From Pseudomonas viridiflava (GTDB lineage Bacteria; Pseudomonadota; Gammaproteobacteria; Pseudomonadales; Pseudomonadaceae), in assembly GCF_900580675.1 (NCBI RefSeq), contig NZ_UTBG01000010.1, positions 1-35,607 on the forward strand: a stretch of 35,607 nucleotides of DNA, written 5' to 3'. Both the position numbers and the translations under genes were made by a program. A model generated the notes under the pieces. That model was not told where the DNA came from, searched no databases, and saw only the letters and a program-made list of their open reading frames with translations. Of this stretch, positions 20,566 to 29,462 are shown one piece after another (positions within the stretch are counted from its first letter, which is position 1; every line of letters begins with the position of its first letter).

Positions 20566-23500
20566 TCAATGCCTGATCAACTTCTCCTGCACCGCCAACT
20601 GATCCACCTCCAGCAACACCTGCTGCTTGCCCGCAACCATCACCGCCGCCGGCAGCCCATCGCGATATACAATCCGATTGCCACTCACCGCCGGCACCTT
20701 CGTCCCCGGCAGCAAAGTGCCCACCAGGTTCAGCGGATCGGCCCCGCACACCGCGATCAAGCTGCCGTCATGCGGTCGTCGGCGAACTTCGCGCAGCAAC
20801 GGGATCGCCTCCGGCAATGCAAACTGCTCCCCGGCCAGCCCACTGAGAAACCGCCCGCCGCGAATCTCCCCACGCGCCTCCAGCCGATGGAACGTGCGCA
20901 GTAACTCGCGCCAGCTCGGCAACCAATCCGCCTCGCGCTCCAGCAAGCGCCAGAACACCACGCCATAGCGGCGCAGCAGCGTCATCGCCACATGCTCCAG
21001 AGTCTCGGCCGAGTGCGGCCCGGCGGCGGAGGGCGAGCGCCGGATCAGCGCCCAGCGCCCGGCATCGTCCATGCCGCCGATAAACGCGCCGCGTCCACGC
21101 CGACTGCTGCGCGCCTGGCGTTTGCTCGCGGGTGTGGTCAGCGCCCGCAGCCCGGCAAAGCTGTCGGCATTCACCAGGCCGGCGCCCACCAGTTCCTGCA
21201 ACGCGGTTTCCAGTTCGCTGCGCAGCAGATGGGCCTCGTGCACCAGCTCATCGAAAAACAGCGCGCCGTGTTCGCGCAGGGCCAGGTGGACTTTCTGCGC
21301 CTTGGGCGACAGGGTGCTGCTGTCGGTCTGCTCGGTCAGCCCGCTCCACAGCGGCACCTGGGCGCGCGGCAACAACACCACCGGCGTACTGCGCAGCGCC
21401 ATGGCGCCGGGCTTGTTGCTCAAGCGCGTCCACACCAGCTTGCCGCTGCGGCACAGCTCATCGAGCCAGGTGGATGAATAGTCCTTGAGCCGCGCGCTGA
21501 GCAAGTCGCTGTCCCAGGCCGATGTGGCGGCGGCATAGCCTTCGAATTGCCCGACGATCGCTGGCAACATCGCGCTGCCCTGGCCACGGGTGCCGTCGGC
21601 CAAGTGCTGCCAGTCGAACAGGAAGCGCATGAAATCCTGCAGCGCCACCGGCTCGATTTCCCGGCGCAGGCGCTTGACCGTGTAGCGATGAATGCGCGCC
21701 AGCAAATGCCGCTCGCACCATTGCTCCTCCGTAGCACCGGGGCTGAAATGACCGCGCAGCACGTAGCCTTCGCTCTCCAGCCGCGCCAGGGCCTGGGTCA
21801 CGTCGGCCACCGGCAAGGCCAGGGGCGCGGCGATGTCGATCAGGCTCAGCGGGCCGAAACCGCCAAGGCGCGCACGCAGCACTTCCACCAGCGCTTCGTC
21901 ATAGGTCCACGGCTCATCAAAACCGGGCAGCAGCGGCAAGTCGTTGGGGTAGATCGCCTGCAAACAGCTCAAGCGCTCCACCGCCACCCACAAGCCATTG
22001 GGCAATTGATAGGCGCGCCCGCCCTTGGCCAGGGCGCGCAGCCACTCGGCCCATTGCGGCGTGACCTCCTGGTCGGCGATGCACGCCAGGCTCATCAGCG
22101 CCTCATGCATTTCATCCACGCCATGGGGCGCCGGCCAGGCTTCTTCGCGCACGCCGGCGATGGCTTCGGCGTCCAGCGCGCCGAGGTCGTCGGTGCTTTG
22201 CGGGTCGCTCCAGCGGCGGTTGAGCACGGCCTGGGTGCGGCGTTCTTCCAGCGGCGCGTCATCGAGAAAGGTGTAGGGCCGCGCGCTGAGAATCTCCGCC
22301 GCCATCGGCGAGGGCGCGGGCAGGTCCCGGCTGATCAGGCGCACTTCGCCGCGCTCCATGCGCCGCAGCAGGGCCAGCCAGCCGTCGCTGTCCATGGCCT
22401 CGTGCAGGCAGTCGTCGAGGGTCTGTTCCACCAGTGGGTGCTCGGGCACTTCGCGCTCGCCGGCGAGGTTTTCCAGGCACGCGATCTGGTCGGGAAACAC
22501 GCTGGCGATCAGGTCTTCGCTTTTCATGCGCTGAATCTGCGGCGCCACCTTGCGCCCACCGGTGTAGCGCGGCAGCGCCAGGGCCACGCCTGCATTCCAG
22601 CGCCAGCGCACGCCGAACAGCGGCGCATCCAGCACGGCCTGGATCAGGACGTGTTCGGCGCTGCTGCTGTTGAGGTAACGCCACACGTCATCCAGCTCGA
22701 AGCTGTGGCTGGTCGACAGCGACAGCACGATCGCATTTTCGCTGGCCGCCGCTTGCAGCTCAAAATTGAAGGTGCGGCAAAAGCGCTTGCGCAGGGCCAG
22801 GCCCCAGGCGCGGTTGATGCGGCTGCCGAAGGGCGTGTGGATGATCAATTGGGTGCCGCCGGACTCGTCGAAAAACCGCTCCATGATCAGCGTGTCCTGG
22901 GACGGCAAGGCGCTGAGGGCCAGGCGCGCACGGGCCAGGTAATCAAGGATCTGTTCGGCGCTGGCGCGGTTCAGGCCCAGGGTGCCGGTGAGCCAGTCTT
23001 GCGCCGGTTGCAGGTCACCGGGGCTGGCGCTGAGCAGGGCGTCGAGCTGGCCCTGAAAGCGCGCGACGGCAAATGACAATTCATTACTGCGCCCGGGCGC
23101 CTCGCCGAGCCAGAAGGGGATGGTCGGCGGCTGGCCGTGGGCATCCTCGACGCGCACCTTGCCGGCTTCGACCCGCAGGATTTTGTAGGAAGTATTACCG
23201 AGCTGGAAGATATCCCCTGCGATGCTTTCCACCGCAAAGTCTTCGTTGACGCTGCCGATGTTCAGGCTCTGGGGCTCCAGCAACACGCTGTAGTCGGCAT
23301 TATCGGGGATGGTGCCGCCACTGGTCACGGCCGTGAGCCTGGCGCCCCGGCGGCCGCGCAAGGTGTGGGTCACGGCGTCGCGGTGCAGGTAGGCGCTGCG
23401 GATGCCCTGGCGCCCGTTATAGCCCTCGGCGAGCATCTGCAGCAGCGCCTGGTAATGACGTTCATCCAGCTCGGCATAGGGCGCGGCGCGGCGGATCAGC

Positions 23501-24813
23501 GCCAGCAGGGCGTTTTCGGACCATTCCCGGGCGCTGACTTCGGCGATGATCTGCTGGGCCAGTACGTCCAGCGGCGCGACCGGGATCTGCAGCGCGTCGA
23601 GTTCGCCACGCCGCACGCAATCGAGCAGCGCGGCGCATTCGATCAGGTCATCGCGAGTCGTGGCAAACAGGCGCCCCTTGGGCGTGCCGCCGACCTGGTG
23701 GCCGGAACGCCCGACCCTTTGCAGGAAACCATTGATCGAGCCGGGCGAGCCGATCTGGCACACCAGGTCGACATCGCCGATATCAATCCCCAGCTCCAGC
23801 GACGCCGTGGCGATCAGCACTTGCAGCTCACCGGCCTTGAGCCGTTGCTCGGCGCTCAGGCGCATTTCCTTGGCCAGGCTGCCATGGTGGGCGGCCACGG
23901 CAGTCTTGCCGAGGCGCTCGCTCAAGTGCCGCGCCAGGCGTTCGGCTAGGCGCCGGGTGTTGACGAAAATCAACGTGGTGCGGTGCTCGCGGGCCAGATC
24001 GGCCAGGCGCTCGTAAACCAATTCCCACACATCGTTGGCCATGACTGCCGACAGCGGCACCGGCGGCACTTCGATATCCAGGTCGCGGGGGCGGGCGTGG
24101 CCGATGTCGACGATGGCGCACTCACGGCCGCTGCCCACCAAAAAGCGCGACACCGCCTCGATGGGCTTTTGCGTGGCCGACAGGCCAATGCGGGTCAGCG
24201 GCCCGGCGCACAAGCCTTGCAGGCGCTCCAGGCTCAGCGCCAGGTGGCTGCCGCGTTTGCCGGCGGCGATGGCGTGGATCTCGTCGACGATCACCGTACG
24301 CGTGCTCGCCAGCATCTGCCGGCCGGAATCGGAGCCGAGCAGCACGTACAGCGATTCCGGGGTGGTGACGAGGATGTGCGGCGGGCGCTTGCGCATCAGC
24401 GCGCGGTCTTTTTGCGGGGTGTCGCCGGTGCGCACGGCGGTGCGGATCGCGAGCGGCGGCAAACCCATGGCCTGCAGTTGCTCGGTGATCCCGGTCAGCG
24501 GGTTTTGCAGGTTGATCTGAATGTCGTTGGACAGCGCCTTGAGCGGCGACACGTACACCACCAGCGTCTCGTCCGGCAGTTGCCCGCCGTTGGCCAGGCC
24601 CTGGTGCACCAGGGCGTCGAGCACGGCGAGAAAAGCGGTCAGCGTCTTGCCGGAACCGGTGGGGGCGGCGATCAGCGTCGAGCGGCGTTGACGGATCAGC
24701 GGCCAGGCCTGGGCCTGGGCGGCTGTCACCGAGGGGAATGCGCTGTGGAACCAGGCGCTGACGGCGGGGTGAAAACCGTCCAGCGCGCGGTCGGTGGATT
24801 CGGGTAAGTTCAT
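20566..24813 (-). CDS. lhr: Lhr, large superfamily 2 DNA/RNA helicase
   Basis: A 1415-residue ATP-dependent helicase, one of the largest in bacteria. Visible motifs: Walker A APTGSGKT (50-57), motif Ia VSPLKALSND, DEIH Walker B (177-180), motif III GLSATQ, motif VI QRVGRSGH, then the winged-helix and long C-terminal Lhr region. Family work links Lhr to 3'-5' translocation and DNA repair; in Pseudomonas its role is little known. The start is the ATG at 24813 (MNLPESTDRALDGFHP); an upstream TTG at 24849 adds 12 unconserved residues. No good Shine-Dalgarno is seen at either. The gene is intact and single; it diverges from the RmlD-like gene. Confidence 0.93.
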   Translation of the reverse strand: MNLPESTDRALDGFHPAVSAWFHSAFPSVTAAQAQAWPLIRQRRSTLIAAPTGSGKTLTAFLAVLDALVHQGLANGGQLPDETLVVYVSPLKALSNDIQINLQNPLTGITEQLQAMGLPPLAIRTAVRTGDTPQKDRALMRKRPPHILVTTPESLYVLLGSDSGRQMLASTRTVIVDEIHAIAAGKRGSHLALSLERLQGLCAGPLTRIGLSATQKPIEAVSRFLVGSGRECAIVDIGHARPRDLDIEVPPVPLSAVMANDVWELVYERLADLAREHRTTLIFVNTRRLAERLARHLSERLGKTAVAAHHGSLAKEMRLSAEQRLKAGELQVLIATASLELGIDIGDVDLVCQIGSPGSINGFLQRVGRSGHQVGGTPKGRLFATTRDDLIECAALLDCVRRGELDALQIPVAPLDVLAQQIIAEVSAREWSENALLALIRRAAPYAELDERHYQALLQMLAEGYNGRQGIRSAYLHRDAVTHTLRGRRGARLTAVTSGGTIPDNADYSVLLEPQSLNIGSVNEDFAVESIAGDIFQLGNTSYKILRVEAGKVRVEDAHGQPPTIPFWLGEAPGRSNELSFAVARFQGQLDALLSASPGDLQPAQDWLTGTLGLNRASAEQILDYLARARLALSALPSQDTLIMERFFDESGGTQLIIHTPFGSRINRAWGLALRKRFCRTFNFELQAAASENAIVLSLSTSHSFELDDVWRYLNSSSAEHVLIQAVLDAPLFGVRWRWNAGVALALPRYTGGRKVAPQIQRMKSEDLIASVFPDQIACLENLAGEREVPEHPLVEQTLDDCLHEAMDSDGWLALLRRMERGEVRLISRDLPAPSPMAAEILSARPYTFLDDAPLEERRTQAVLNRRWSDPQSTDDLGALDAEAIAGVREEAWPAPHGVDEMHEALMSLACIADQEVTPQWAEWLRALAKGGRAYQLPNGLWVAVERLSCLQAIYPNDLPLLPGFDEPWTYDEALVEVLRARLGGFGPLSLIDIAAPLALPVADVTQALARLESEGYVLRGHFSPGATEEQWCERHLLARIHRYTVKRLRREIEPVALQDFMRFLFDWQHLADGTRGQGSAMLPAIVGQFEGYAAATSAWDSDLLSARLKDYSSTWLDELCRSGKLVWTRLSNKPGAMALRSTPVVLLPRAQVPLWSGLTEQTDSSTLSPKAQKVHLALREHGALFFDELVHEAHLLRSELETALQELVGAGLVNADSFAGLRALTTPASKRQARSSRRGRGAFIGGMDDAGRWALIRRSPSAAGPHSAETLEHVAMTLLRRYGVVFWRLLEREADWLPSWRELLRTFHRLEARGEIRGGRFLSGLAGEQFALPEAIPLLREVRRRPHDGSLIAVCGADPLNLVGTLLPGTKVPAVSGNRIVYRDGLPAAVMVAGKQQVLLEVDQLAVQEKLIRH

Positions 24814-24980
24814 GTAGAGATTGATACTGCTGGATTCAACAAGTTGCAAACACGTACTTTATCCGTGACGGTTGCGCTACAAACCCGCAAAATGCAACGA
24901 TTCTGGAATAAACCTACGGCACGGTTCACAAGCCTGCCGACAATTACCATCGTTCCAAACAGACCGGGCCTGCTCAATCT

Positions 24981-25865
24981 ATGCGAATGCGCCTTATGTT
25001 ACTGGGCGGCGGGAATGCCCTCGGGCAGGCGCTGATTCGCCTCGGTGCAGAGGAAGACATTGGTTTCCTCGCACCCAAACCGCCTCAAGACGGCTGGGAT
25101 GCCGCCAGTCTCACCCAATTGCTCGACGATACCCGTCCCGATGCGTTGATCAACCTCGCCTACTATTTCGACTGGTTCCAGGCCGAAGTGGTCAGCGAAA
25201 CCCGCCTGGCCGCCCAGGAATACGCCATCGAACGCCTGGCCGAACTGTGCCAGCACCACAGCATTACCTTGCTGCAACCGTCCAGCTACCGCGTATTCGA
25301 TGGCTCGCGCGCCACCGCCTACAGCGAGAAAGACGAACCGGTGCCCCTGGGCCTGCGCGGCCAGGCGCTGTGGCGTATCGAGCAGAGCGTGCGCGCCACC
25401 TGCCCGCAACACGTGCTGCTGCGGTTTGGCTGGTTGCTGGATGACAGCGCCGACGGCACCCTCGGGCGCTTCCTGGCGCGGGCCGAGAAACCGGACGAGC
25501 TGCTGATGGCCGATGACCGGCGCGGCAACCCGACGCCGGTGGACGATGCCGCGCGGGTGATCATCTCGGTGCTCAAGCAACTCGATTGCGCTGCGCCGCT
25601 GTGGGGCACTTACCACTACGCCGGGCATGAGGCGACCACGCCGGTGGCGCTGGGCCAGGCGATCCTCACCGAAGCGCGCCACTTCCACGCGCTGGCCGTC
25701 GAAGCCCCCACCGCCCAGGCCCACGCGGCCCGGCCGGATGCGGCGGATGAGCCGCAGCACGCGGTGCTGGCCTGCAAGAAAATCCTCCACACCTTTGGCA
25801 TCAAGCCACGGGCATGGCGGGCCGGGTTGCCGGCGTTGCTGGATCGGTTCTACCGGCACAGCTGA
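24981..25865 (+). CDS. RmlD-like NAD(P)-binding protein lacking the catalytic Tyr-Lys pair
   Basis: A 294-residue short-chain-dehydrogenase-fold protein resembling dTDP-4-dehydrorhamnose reductase: dinucleotide-binding LMLLGGGNALGQAL near the N-terminus, PDALINLAYY, and SSYRVFDGSRATAYSEKDEPVPLG, the counterpart of SSxYVFDG...Y.E.D.P. Where RmlD has YGxxK the sequence reads LGLRGQAL, so the catalytic Tyr and Lys appear absent. It may bind nucleotide without catalysing the normal reaction. The start codon has no clear Shine-Dalgarno; a second ATG lies two codons later. No sugar-nucleotide genes are nearby, so a rhamnose role is not supported by context. Confidence 0.72.
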   Translation: MRMRLMLLGGGNALGQALIRLGAEEDIGFLAPKPPQDGWDAASLTQLLDDTRPDALINLAYYFDWFQAEVVSETRLAAQEYAIERLAELCQHHSITLLQPSSYRVFDGSRATAYSEKDEPVPLGLRGQALWRIEQSVRATCPQHVLLRFGWLLDDSADGTLGRFLARAEKPDELLMADDRRGNPTPVDDAARVIISVLKQLDCAAPLWGTYHYAGHEATTPVALGQAILTEARHFHALAVEAPTAQAHAARPDAADEPQHAVLACKKILHTFGIKPRAWRAGLPALLDRFYRHS

Positions 25866-25897
25866 CCCAACACAAAACCCAATGTGCCAGAGAACGA

Positions 25898-25991
25898 AAT
25901 GTGGGAGGGGGCTTGCTCCCGATAGCGGTGTATCAGCCAATGAATCTGTTGACTGACACTCTGCCATCGGGAGCAAGCCCCCTCCCACATT
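25898..25991. repeat. REPIN
   Basis: The left arm (GTGGGAGGGGGCTTGCTCCC from 25901) and right arm (GGGAGCAAGCCCCCTCCCAC ending near 25988) are perfect inverted copies about 50 nt apart. They lie between the convergent RmlD-like and ompW stops. This belongs to the GTGGGAGGGGGCTTGCTCCCGAT subgroup. Confidence 0.92.
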
Positions 25992-26007
25992 GGTTATTGC
26001 ATGGCGC

Positions 26008-26706
26008 TTAGAACTTGTAACCAATACCCACCATGTAGACCATCGGGTCGACGTCCACGTTGACCTTGGCGCGAGTGCCCTGGCCCAGCGCGTTGTTGTC
26101 CACGGTGGCCTTGGTGCTGATGTCGATGTAGCGCGCCTGGGCGTTGATCATCCACTTGTCGTTGATCATGTAGTCAGCGCCGATCTGCGCCGCCCAGCCC
26201 CAGGAGTTCTCCGCCTTGAAGTTGCTGAAGCCAGCGCCCTGGGCACGGCTGCCGACGTGTTCGTCGTAGATCCAGGTGTAGTTGATACCGGCGCCGACAT
26301 AGGGTTGGAACGCGGATTTGTTGTCCAGCGGGTAGTACACCACGCTCAGGGTCGGCGGCAGGTGCTTCAAGGTGCCGAGCTTGCCGTTGGCGGCGCCGAG
26401 GGCGGTGCCTTTGATTTTCACGTCATGCTCGAACGGCGTGGCCGCCAGCAGTTCGATACCCACGTGGTTGGTCAGCATGTAGGCGAAGTTGAGGCCCAGT
26501 TGGGTGTCGCTGCTCATGGTCGCCTTGCCGCCCAGGTTGGTGCCCGCCAATGGGCCCTGGTCAACCTTCACGTGGCCGCTGTCGGCTTTCGGGTTCACGG
26601 TGATTGCACCGGCGCGAACCAGAATGTCACCCGCTTCGTGAGCGTGGACGGCGGGGGCGGCGAGGGCGAGCGCGAAGAGGGACGCGCCGAGCAGAGACTT
26701 GTTCAT
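26008..26706 (-). CDS. ompW: OmpW-family outer-membrane protein
   Basis: A 232-residue predicted eight-stranded beta-barrel. A signal peptide (MNKSLLGASLFALALAAPAVHAH) is followed by GDILVRAGAITVNP, the typical OmpW start, and the protein ends in the outer-membrane C-terminal signature MVGIGYKF with a terminal Phe. OmpW proteins form narrow hydrophobic channels and are often tied to redox, envelope stress or hydrophobic-compound uptake. The ATG has GGAG a few nt upstream. Two stacked inverted repeats lie in the 94-nt gap to the zinc operon, so it likely has its own promoter. Confidence 0.92.
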   Translation of the reverse strand: MNKSLLGASLFALALAAPAVHAHEAGDILVRAGAITVNPKADSGHVKVDQGPLAGTNLGGKATMSSDTQLGLNFAYMLTNHVGIELLAATPFEHDVKIKGTALGAANGKLGTLKHLPPTLSVVYYPLDNKSAFQPYVGAGINYTWIYDEHVGSRAQGAGFSNFKAENSWGWAAQIGADYMINDKWMINAQARYIDISTKATVDNNALGQGTRAKVNVDVDPMVYMVGIGYKF

Positions 26707-26719
26707 GGGAGCTCCAAAA

Positions 26720-26741
26720 GGACGTTAAAAGTTGTACGTCC
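26720..26741. promoter_or_regulatory. Inverted repeat in the ompW leader (possible operator)
   Basis: GGACGT (26720-26725) and ACGTCC (26736-26741) are perfect 6-bp arms with a 10-nt A/T-rich spacer, centred about 25 nt upstream of the ompW start codon. It could be an operator or a leader hairpin. No known regulator is recognised. Confidence 0.35.
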
Positions 26742-26747
26742 AATGGT

Positions 26748-26771
26748 AAAGATCGTTCCACCCGATCTTTT
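26748..26771 (-). terminator. Hairpin downstream of the zinc operon, possible terminator
   Basis: AAAGATCG (26748-26755) and CGATCTTT (26763-26770) form a perfect 8-bp stem around a 7-nt loop, about 30 nt past the DUF3299 stop. The T-tract is short (TTT on either strand), so termination would be weak; attenuation of read-through into ompW is possible. Confidence 0.4.
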
Positions 26772-26800
26772 GACTCAGCTCAATGAAAGGTCGATCAAGG

Positions 26801-27322
26801 CTATTCCTGCAGCTCGTAGATATAAATCTTCTCGGCATCCATCTGGTAACCGGCATCGGCCAGTTCGCTGCTGGACGGCTTGACCTGCATCGCGCCCTCG
26901 ATCCAGTACGGCTGGTACAGCTCATCGAGTTTTACCCCGATTTCACTTTTAACATGCACGATCTGATTCGACGGCGGCGGCGGCACGTGGATGCACGCGC
27001 CGAAATACGGCACCAGCAAAAACTCGGTAGTACGGCCTTCCTCGCTGACTTCCAGCGGCACGATATACCCCGGCAGGCGAATGTGCTGGCCGTCGAGGCT
27101 TTGCACCACCGGCGCGTTGGGCAGGTCTTGCTTGGCGGCGGGCGCCGCCTCGACCGACAGCGCATCTGCCATGTTCGACAGGTTGTGCAGCGGTTTCATG
27201 TTGGGGATTTCCGGCGGCGCGTCCGGCGGGATCATCTCCTGCCAGGACAAGTCCCTGGGCTGTTCTTCGGCCCAGGCCGGCACCGCCACCAACAGCAATA
27301 ACGCAAATACAACGCGACGCAT
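26801..27322 (-). CDS. DUF3299 periplasmic protein of the zinc operon
   Basis: 173 residues with a clean signal peptide (MRRVVFALLLLVAVPAWAEE) and the DUF3299 core LPGYIVPLEVSEEG...TEFLLVPYFGACIHVPPPPSNQIV. The corresponding P. aeruginosa gene, from memory PA4066, ends a Zur-controlled operon. The start at 27322 is chosen because GGAAGG lies 5 nt upstream; an ATG at 27337 overlaps the permease stop (ATGA) and is an alternative. Probably periplasmic; its precise job in zinc handling is unknown. Last gene of the operon. Confidence 0.8.
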   Translation of the reverse strand: MRRVVFALLLLVAVPAWAEEQPRDLSWQEMIPPDAPPEIPNMKPLHNLSNMADALSVEAAPAAKQDLPNAPVVQSLDGQHIRLPGYIVPLEVSEEGRTTEFLLVPYFGACIHVPPPPSNQIVHVKSEIGVKLDELYQPYWIEGAMQVKPSSSELADAGYQMDAEKIYIYELQE

Positions 27323-27333
27323 CGAAGCCTTCC

Positions 27334-28599
27334 TCATAAACGTATCGACAGGCCATCGGCCAGGGATTGCCGGTAGGCTCGCCACGCGGGCACGCTGCCC
27401 ATCAACAGCGCGGCGGCCAGGATGCCGGCGAGCAAGGTCCACTCATATTCGCTCGGCCAGGCCATCGGCAGATCCAGGCCGTAATTGGCCTGCAGGTAGC
27501 CGCGCGACGCGGCGATGCACACATACAACAGGCCCACGCCGGCGATCACGCCGGACAAGGCTAGGGCAAAGGCTTCGAAAATCAGCAACGTCGCGATATG
27601 CCAGGGCCGCGCGCCCACCGAACGCAGAATCGCCATTTCGCGGCGGCGCTCGTTGAGGCTGGTGAGGATCGCCGTGAGCATACCGATCAAACCGGTCAGC
27701 ACCACGAACAGCGAAATCACGAACAGCGCTTTTTCGGCGGTGCCCATCATGCTCCACAGTTCCTGCAGCGCCACGCCCGGCAGAATCGCCAGCATCGGCT
27801 CGCCGCGGAATTCGTTAATCTCGCGTTGCAGGGCAAAAGTGGAAATCTTGTTGTTCAGACCTAGCATAAACGCAGTGATCGCCTGCGGGGTCAGGTCCAT
27901 GTTGCGTGCCTGGTCGGCGCTGATGCGGCCTTTGCCCTGGGCCGGCACGCCGTTATGCCAGTCGATATGGATCGCCTCCATCCCGCCAAGGCTGATGTGC
28001 AGCGTGCGGTCCACCGGAGTGCCGGTGCGCTTGAGAATGCCGACCACGGTGAAGGGTTTGTCATCGTGTTTGACCAGGCTGACCACCGCGACACCATGCG
28101 CCAATACCAGCTTGTCGCCGAGTTTGTAGTGCAGCGCGTCGGCGACTTCGGCGCCGAGCACCACTTCAAACGGGTCGGTGGCGAAGGCGCGGCCACTGGC
28201 CAGTTCGAGGTTTTGCTTGCGGCCGTATTGGTAGTGCTCGAAGTAGGATTCGTTGGTGCCCATCACGCGGTAGCCGCGGTGGGAGTCGCCGAGGGAAATC
28301 GGGATCGCCCATTTCACCTGGGGGCTGGCGGCGAAGTGCTCGTAGCTGTCCCAGCGGATGTTGTTGGTCGCGTTGCCGATGCGGAATACCGAGTACAGCA
28401 GCAGGTTGACCGATCCCGAGCGCGCGCCGACGATCAGGTCGGTGCCGCTGATGGTGCTGGCAAAACTGTTGCGCGCCTCGACGCGCACGCGCTCCACCGC
28501 AAGCAGCAAGCAGACTGAAAGCGCGATGGCGAACGCGGTGAGGATCGCGGTAAAGCGGCGGTTAGCCAGGCTGGCCATGGCTAGACGGAACAGATACAT
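27334..28599 (-). CDS. FtsX/MacB-type ABC transporter permease
   Basis: 421 residues. One N-terminal TM (about 14-37), a large periplasmic domain (about 38-290) and three C-terminal TMs, separated by the coupling-helix region NERRREMAILRSVGARPWHI. This is the MacB/FtsX/LolC topology, used for mechanotransmission or export of proteins and lipids rather than small-ion import. The ATG at 28599 lies 1 nt after the stop of the ATPase gene, so the two are coupled. Homologous, from memory, to P. aeruginosa PA4065 in a Zur-regulated operon. Confidence 0.87.
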   Translation of the reverse strand: MYLFRLAMASLANRRFTAILTAFAIALSVCLLLAVERVRVEARNSFASTISGTDLIVGARSGSVNLLLYSVFRIGNATNNIRWDSYEHFAASPQVKWAIPISLGDSHRGYRVMGTNESYFEHYQYGRKQNLELASGRAFATDPFEVVLGAEVADALHYKLGDKLVLAHGVAVVSLVKHDDKPFTVVGILKRTGTPVDRTLHISLGGMEAIHIDWHNGVPAQGKGRISADQARNMDLTPQAITAFMLGLNNKISTFALQREINEFRGEPMLAILPGVALQELWSMMGTAEKALFVISLFVVLTGLIGMLTAILTSLNERRREMAILRSVGARPWHIATLLIFEAFALALSGVIAGVGLLYVCIAASRGYLQANYGLDLPMAWPSEYEWTLLAGILAAALLMGSVPAWRAYRQSLADGLSIRL

Positions 28600-28600
28600 C

Positions 28601-29311
28601 TCAAACCTCTGCGGGCGTGGCGGCGCGATTGAGTTCGGCCAGCGACAGGTGGCGGTCGAACAGCGGGGCCAGGCTTTGGTCATGGCTGACAAACAACAGG
28701 CTGGCGCCGGCCTCGCGGCATTCGGTGAACAGCAGCTGAATGAAAGCTTCGCGGGCGTCGTAGTCCAGGGCCGAGGTGGGTTCGTCGGCGATCACCAGCT
28801 CCGGCTGGCCGATCAACGCACGGGCGGCGGCCACTCGCTGCTGTTGGCCGATGGACAGCGAGTCGGCGCGTCGATCGAGCAGATCCTTGTCCTTTAAACC
28901 CAAATGCGCGAGTAGCATGCCGGCGGCCTGGTCGACACTGCCGTGGCGCTGTTTCGCCCGTTGCGCGCGCAGCTTGGAGAAGTGGCAAGGCAATTCGACG
29001 TTCTCGCGCACCGACAGGAACGGCAGCAGGTTGAACTGCTGGAAGATATAGCCGGTGTGGTCGACGCGAAAGCGGTCACGGGCGCCGGCCGACAGCTCGG
29101 TCAGCTCCTGGCCGAGCAGGCAGATGCTGCCTTGGCTGGGTTTCTGCACGCCGCCGAGCAAGCCGAGCAGGGTGGTTTTGCCGCTGCCGCTCGGGCCCTT
29201 CAGAAACAGGGTTTCCCCCGCTTCCAGGCGGAACGCGGGGATATCCAGCAGCTGTGGGTGACCGGGCCAGTTGAAGCCCAGGTCAGACAGTTCGATCAGT
29301 GCTTGGCTCAT
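28601..29311 (-). CDS. ABC transporter ATPase (LolD/MacB type)
   Basis: 236 residues with Walker A GPSGSGKTT (39-47), Q-loop YIFQQFNLLPFLSVRENV, signature LSIGQQQRVAAARAL, Walker B ELVIADEPTSALD and the H-loop FVSHD. The sequence type groups with LolD/MacB/FtsE ATPases that partner FtsX-like permeases, matching the next gene. Presumably a peripheral inner-membrane subunit. A REPIN and about 150 nt separate it from the upstream DUF2796 gene, although both should lie on one Zur-controlled transcript. Confidence 0.92.
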   Translation of the reverse strand: MSQALIELSDLGFNWPGHPQLLDIPAFRLEAGETLFLKGPSGSGKTTLLGLLGGVQKPSQGSICLLGQELTELSAGARDRFRVDHTGYIFQQFNLLPFLSVRENVELPCHFSKLRAQRAKQRHGSVDQAAGMLLAHLGLKDKDLLDRRADSLSIGQQQRVAAARALIGQPELVIADEPTSALDYDAREAFIQLLFTECREAGASLLFVSHDQSLAPLFDRHLSLAELNRAATPAEV

Positions 29312-29355
29312 AGGAAATCAGTGGTCTGGTTTGATTTGGAAGATGGCACCGATCA

Positions 29356-29447
29356 AATGTGGGAGGCTGGCTTGCCTGCGATGGCATCGACGCAGTGCAT
29401 CTGACTGACCGAGTCGTCTGCATCGCAGGCAAGCCAGCTCCCACATT
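29356..29447. repeat. REPIN inside the zinc operon
   Basis: AATGTGGGAGGCTGGCTTGC continues to CTGCGATG on the left (29356-29383), and CATCGCAGGCAAGCCAGC continues to TCCCACATT on the right (29420-29447). This GGCTGGCTTGCCTGCGATG subtype differs from the other three doublets. It sits between the DUF2796 and ATPase genes of the same strand, so it will be transcribed as an intra-operon hairpin. Confidence 0.9.
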
Positions 29448-29462
29448 GACTGAGGTATGAAC

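Noticed and set aside
21547..23076. 509-codon open frame on the plus strand
   Set aside because: Antisense to lhr, which has all helicase motifs intact.
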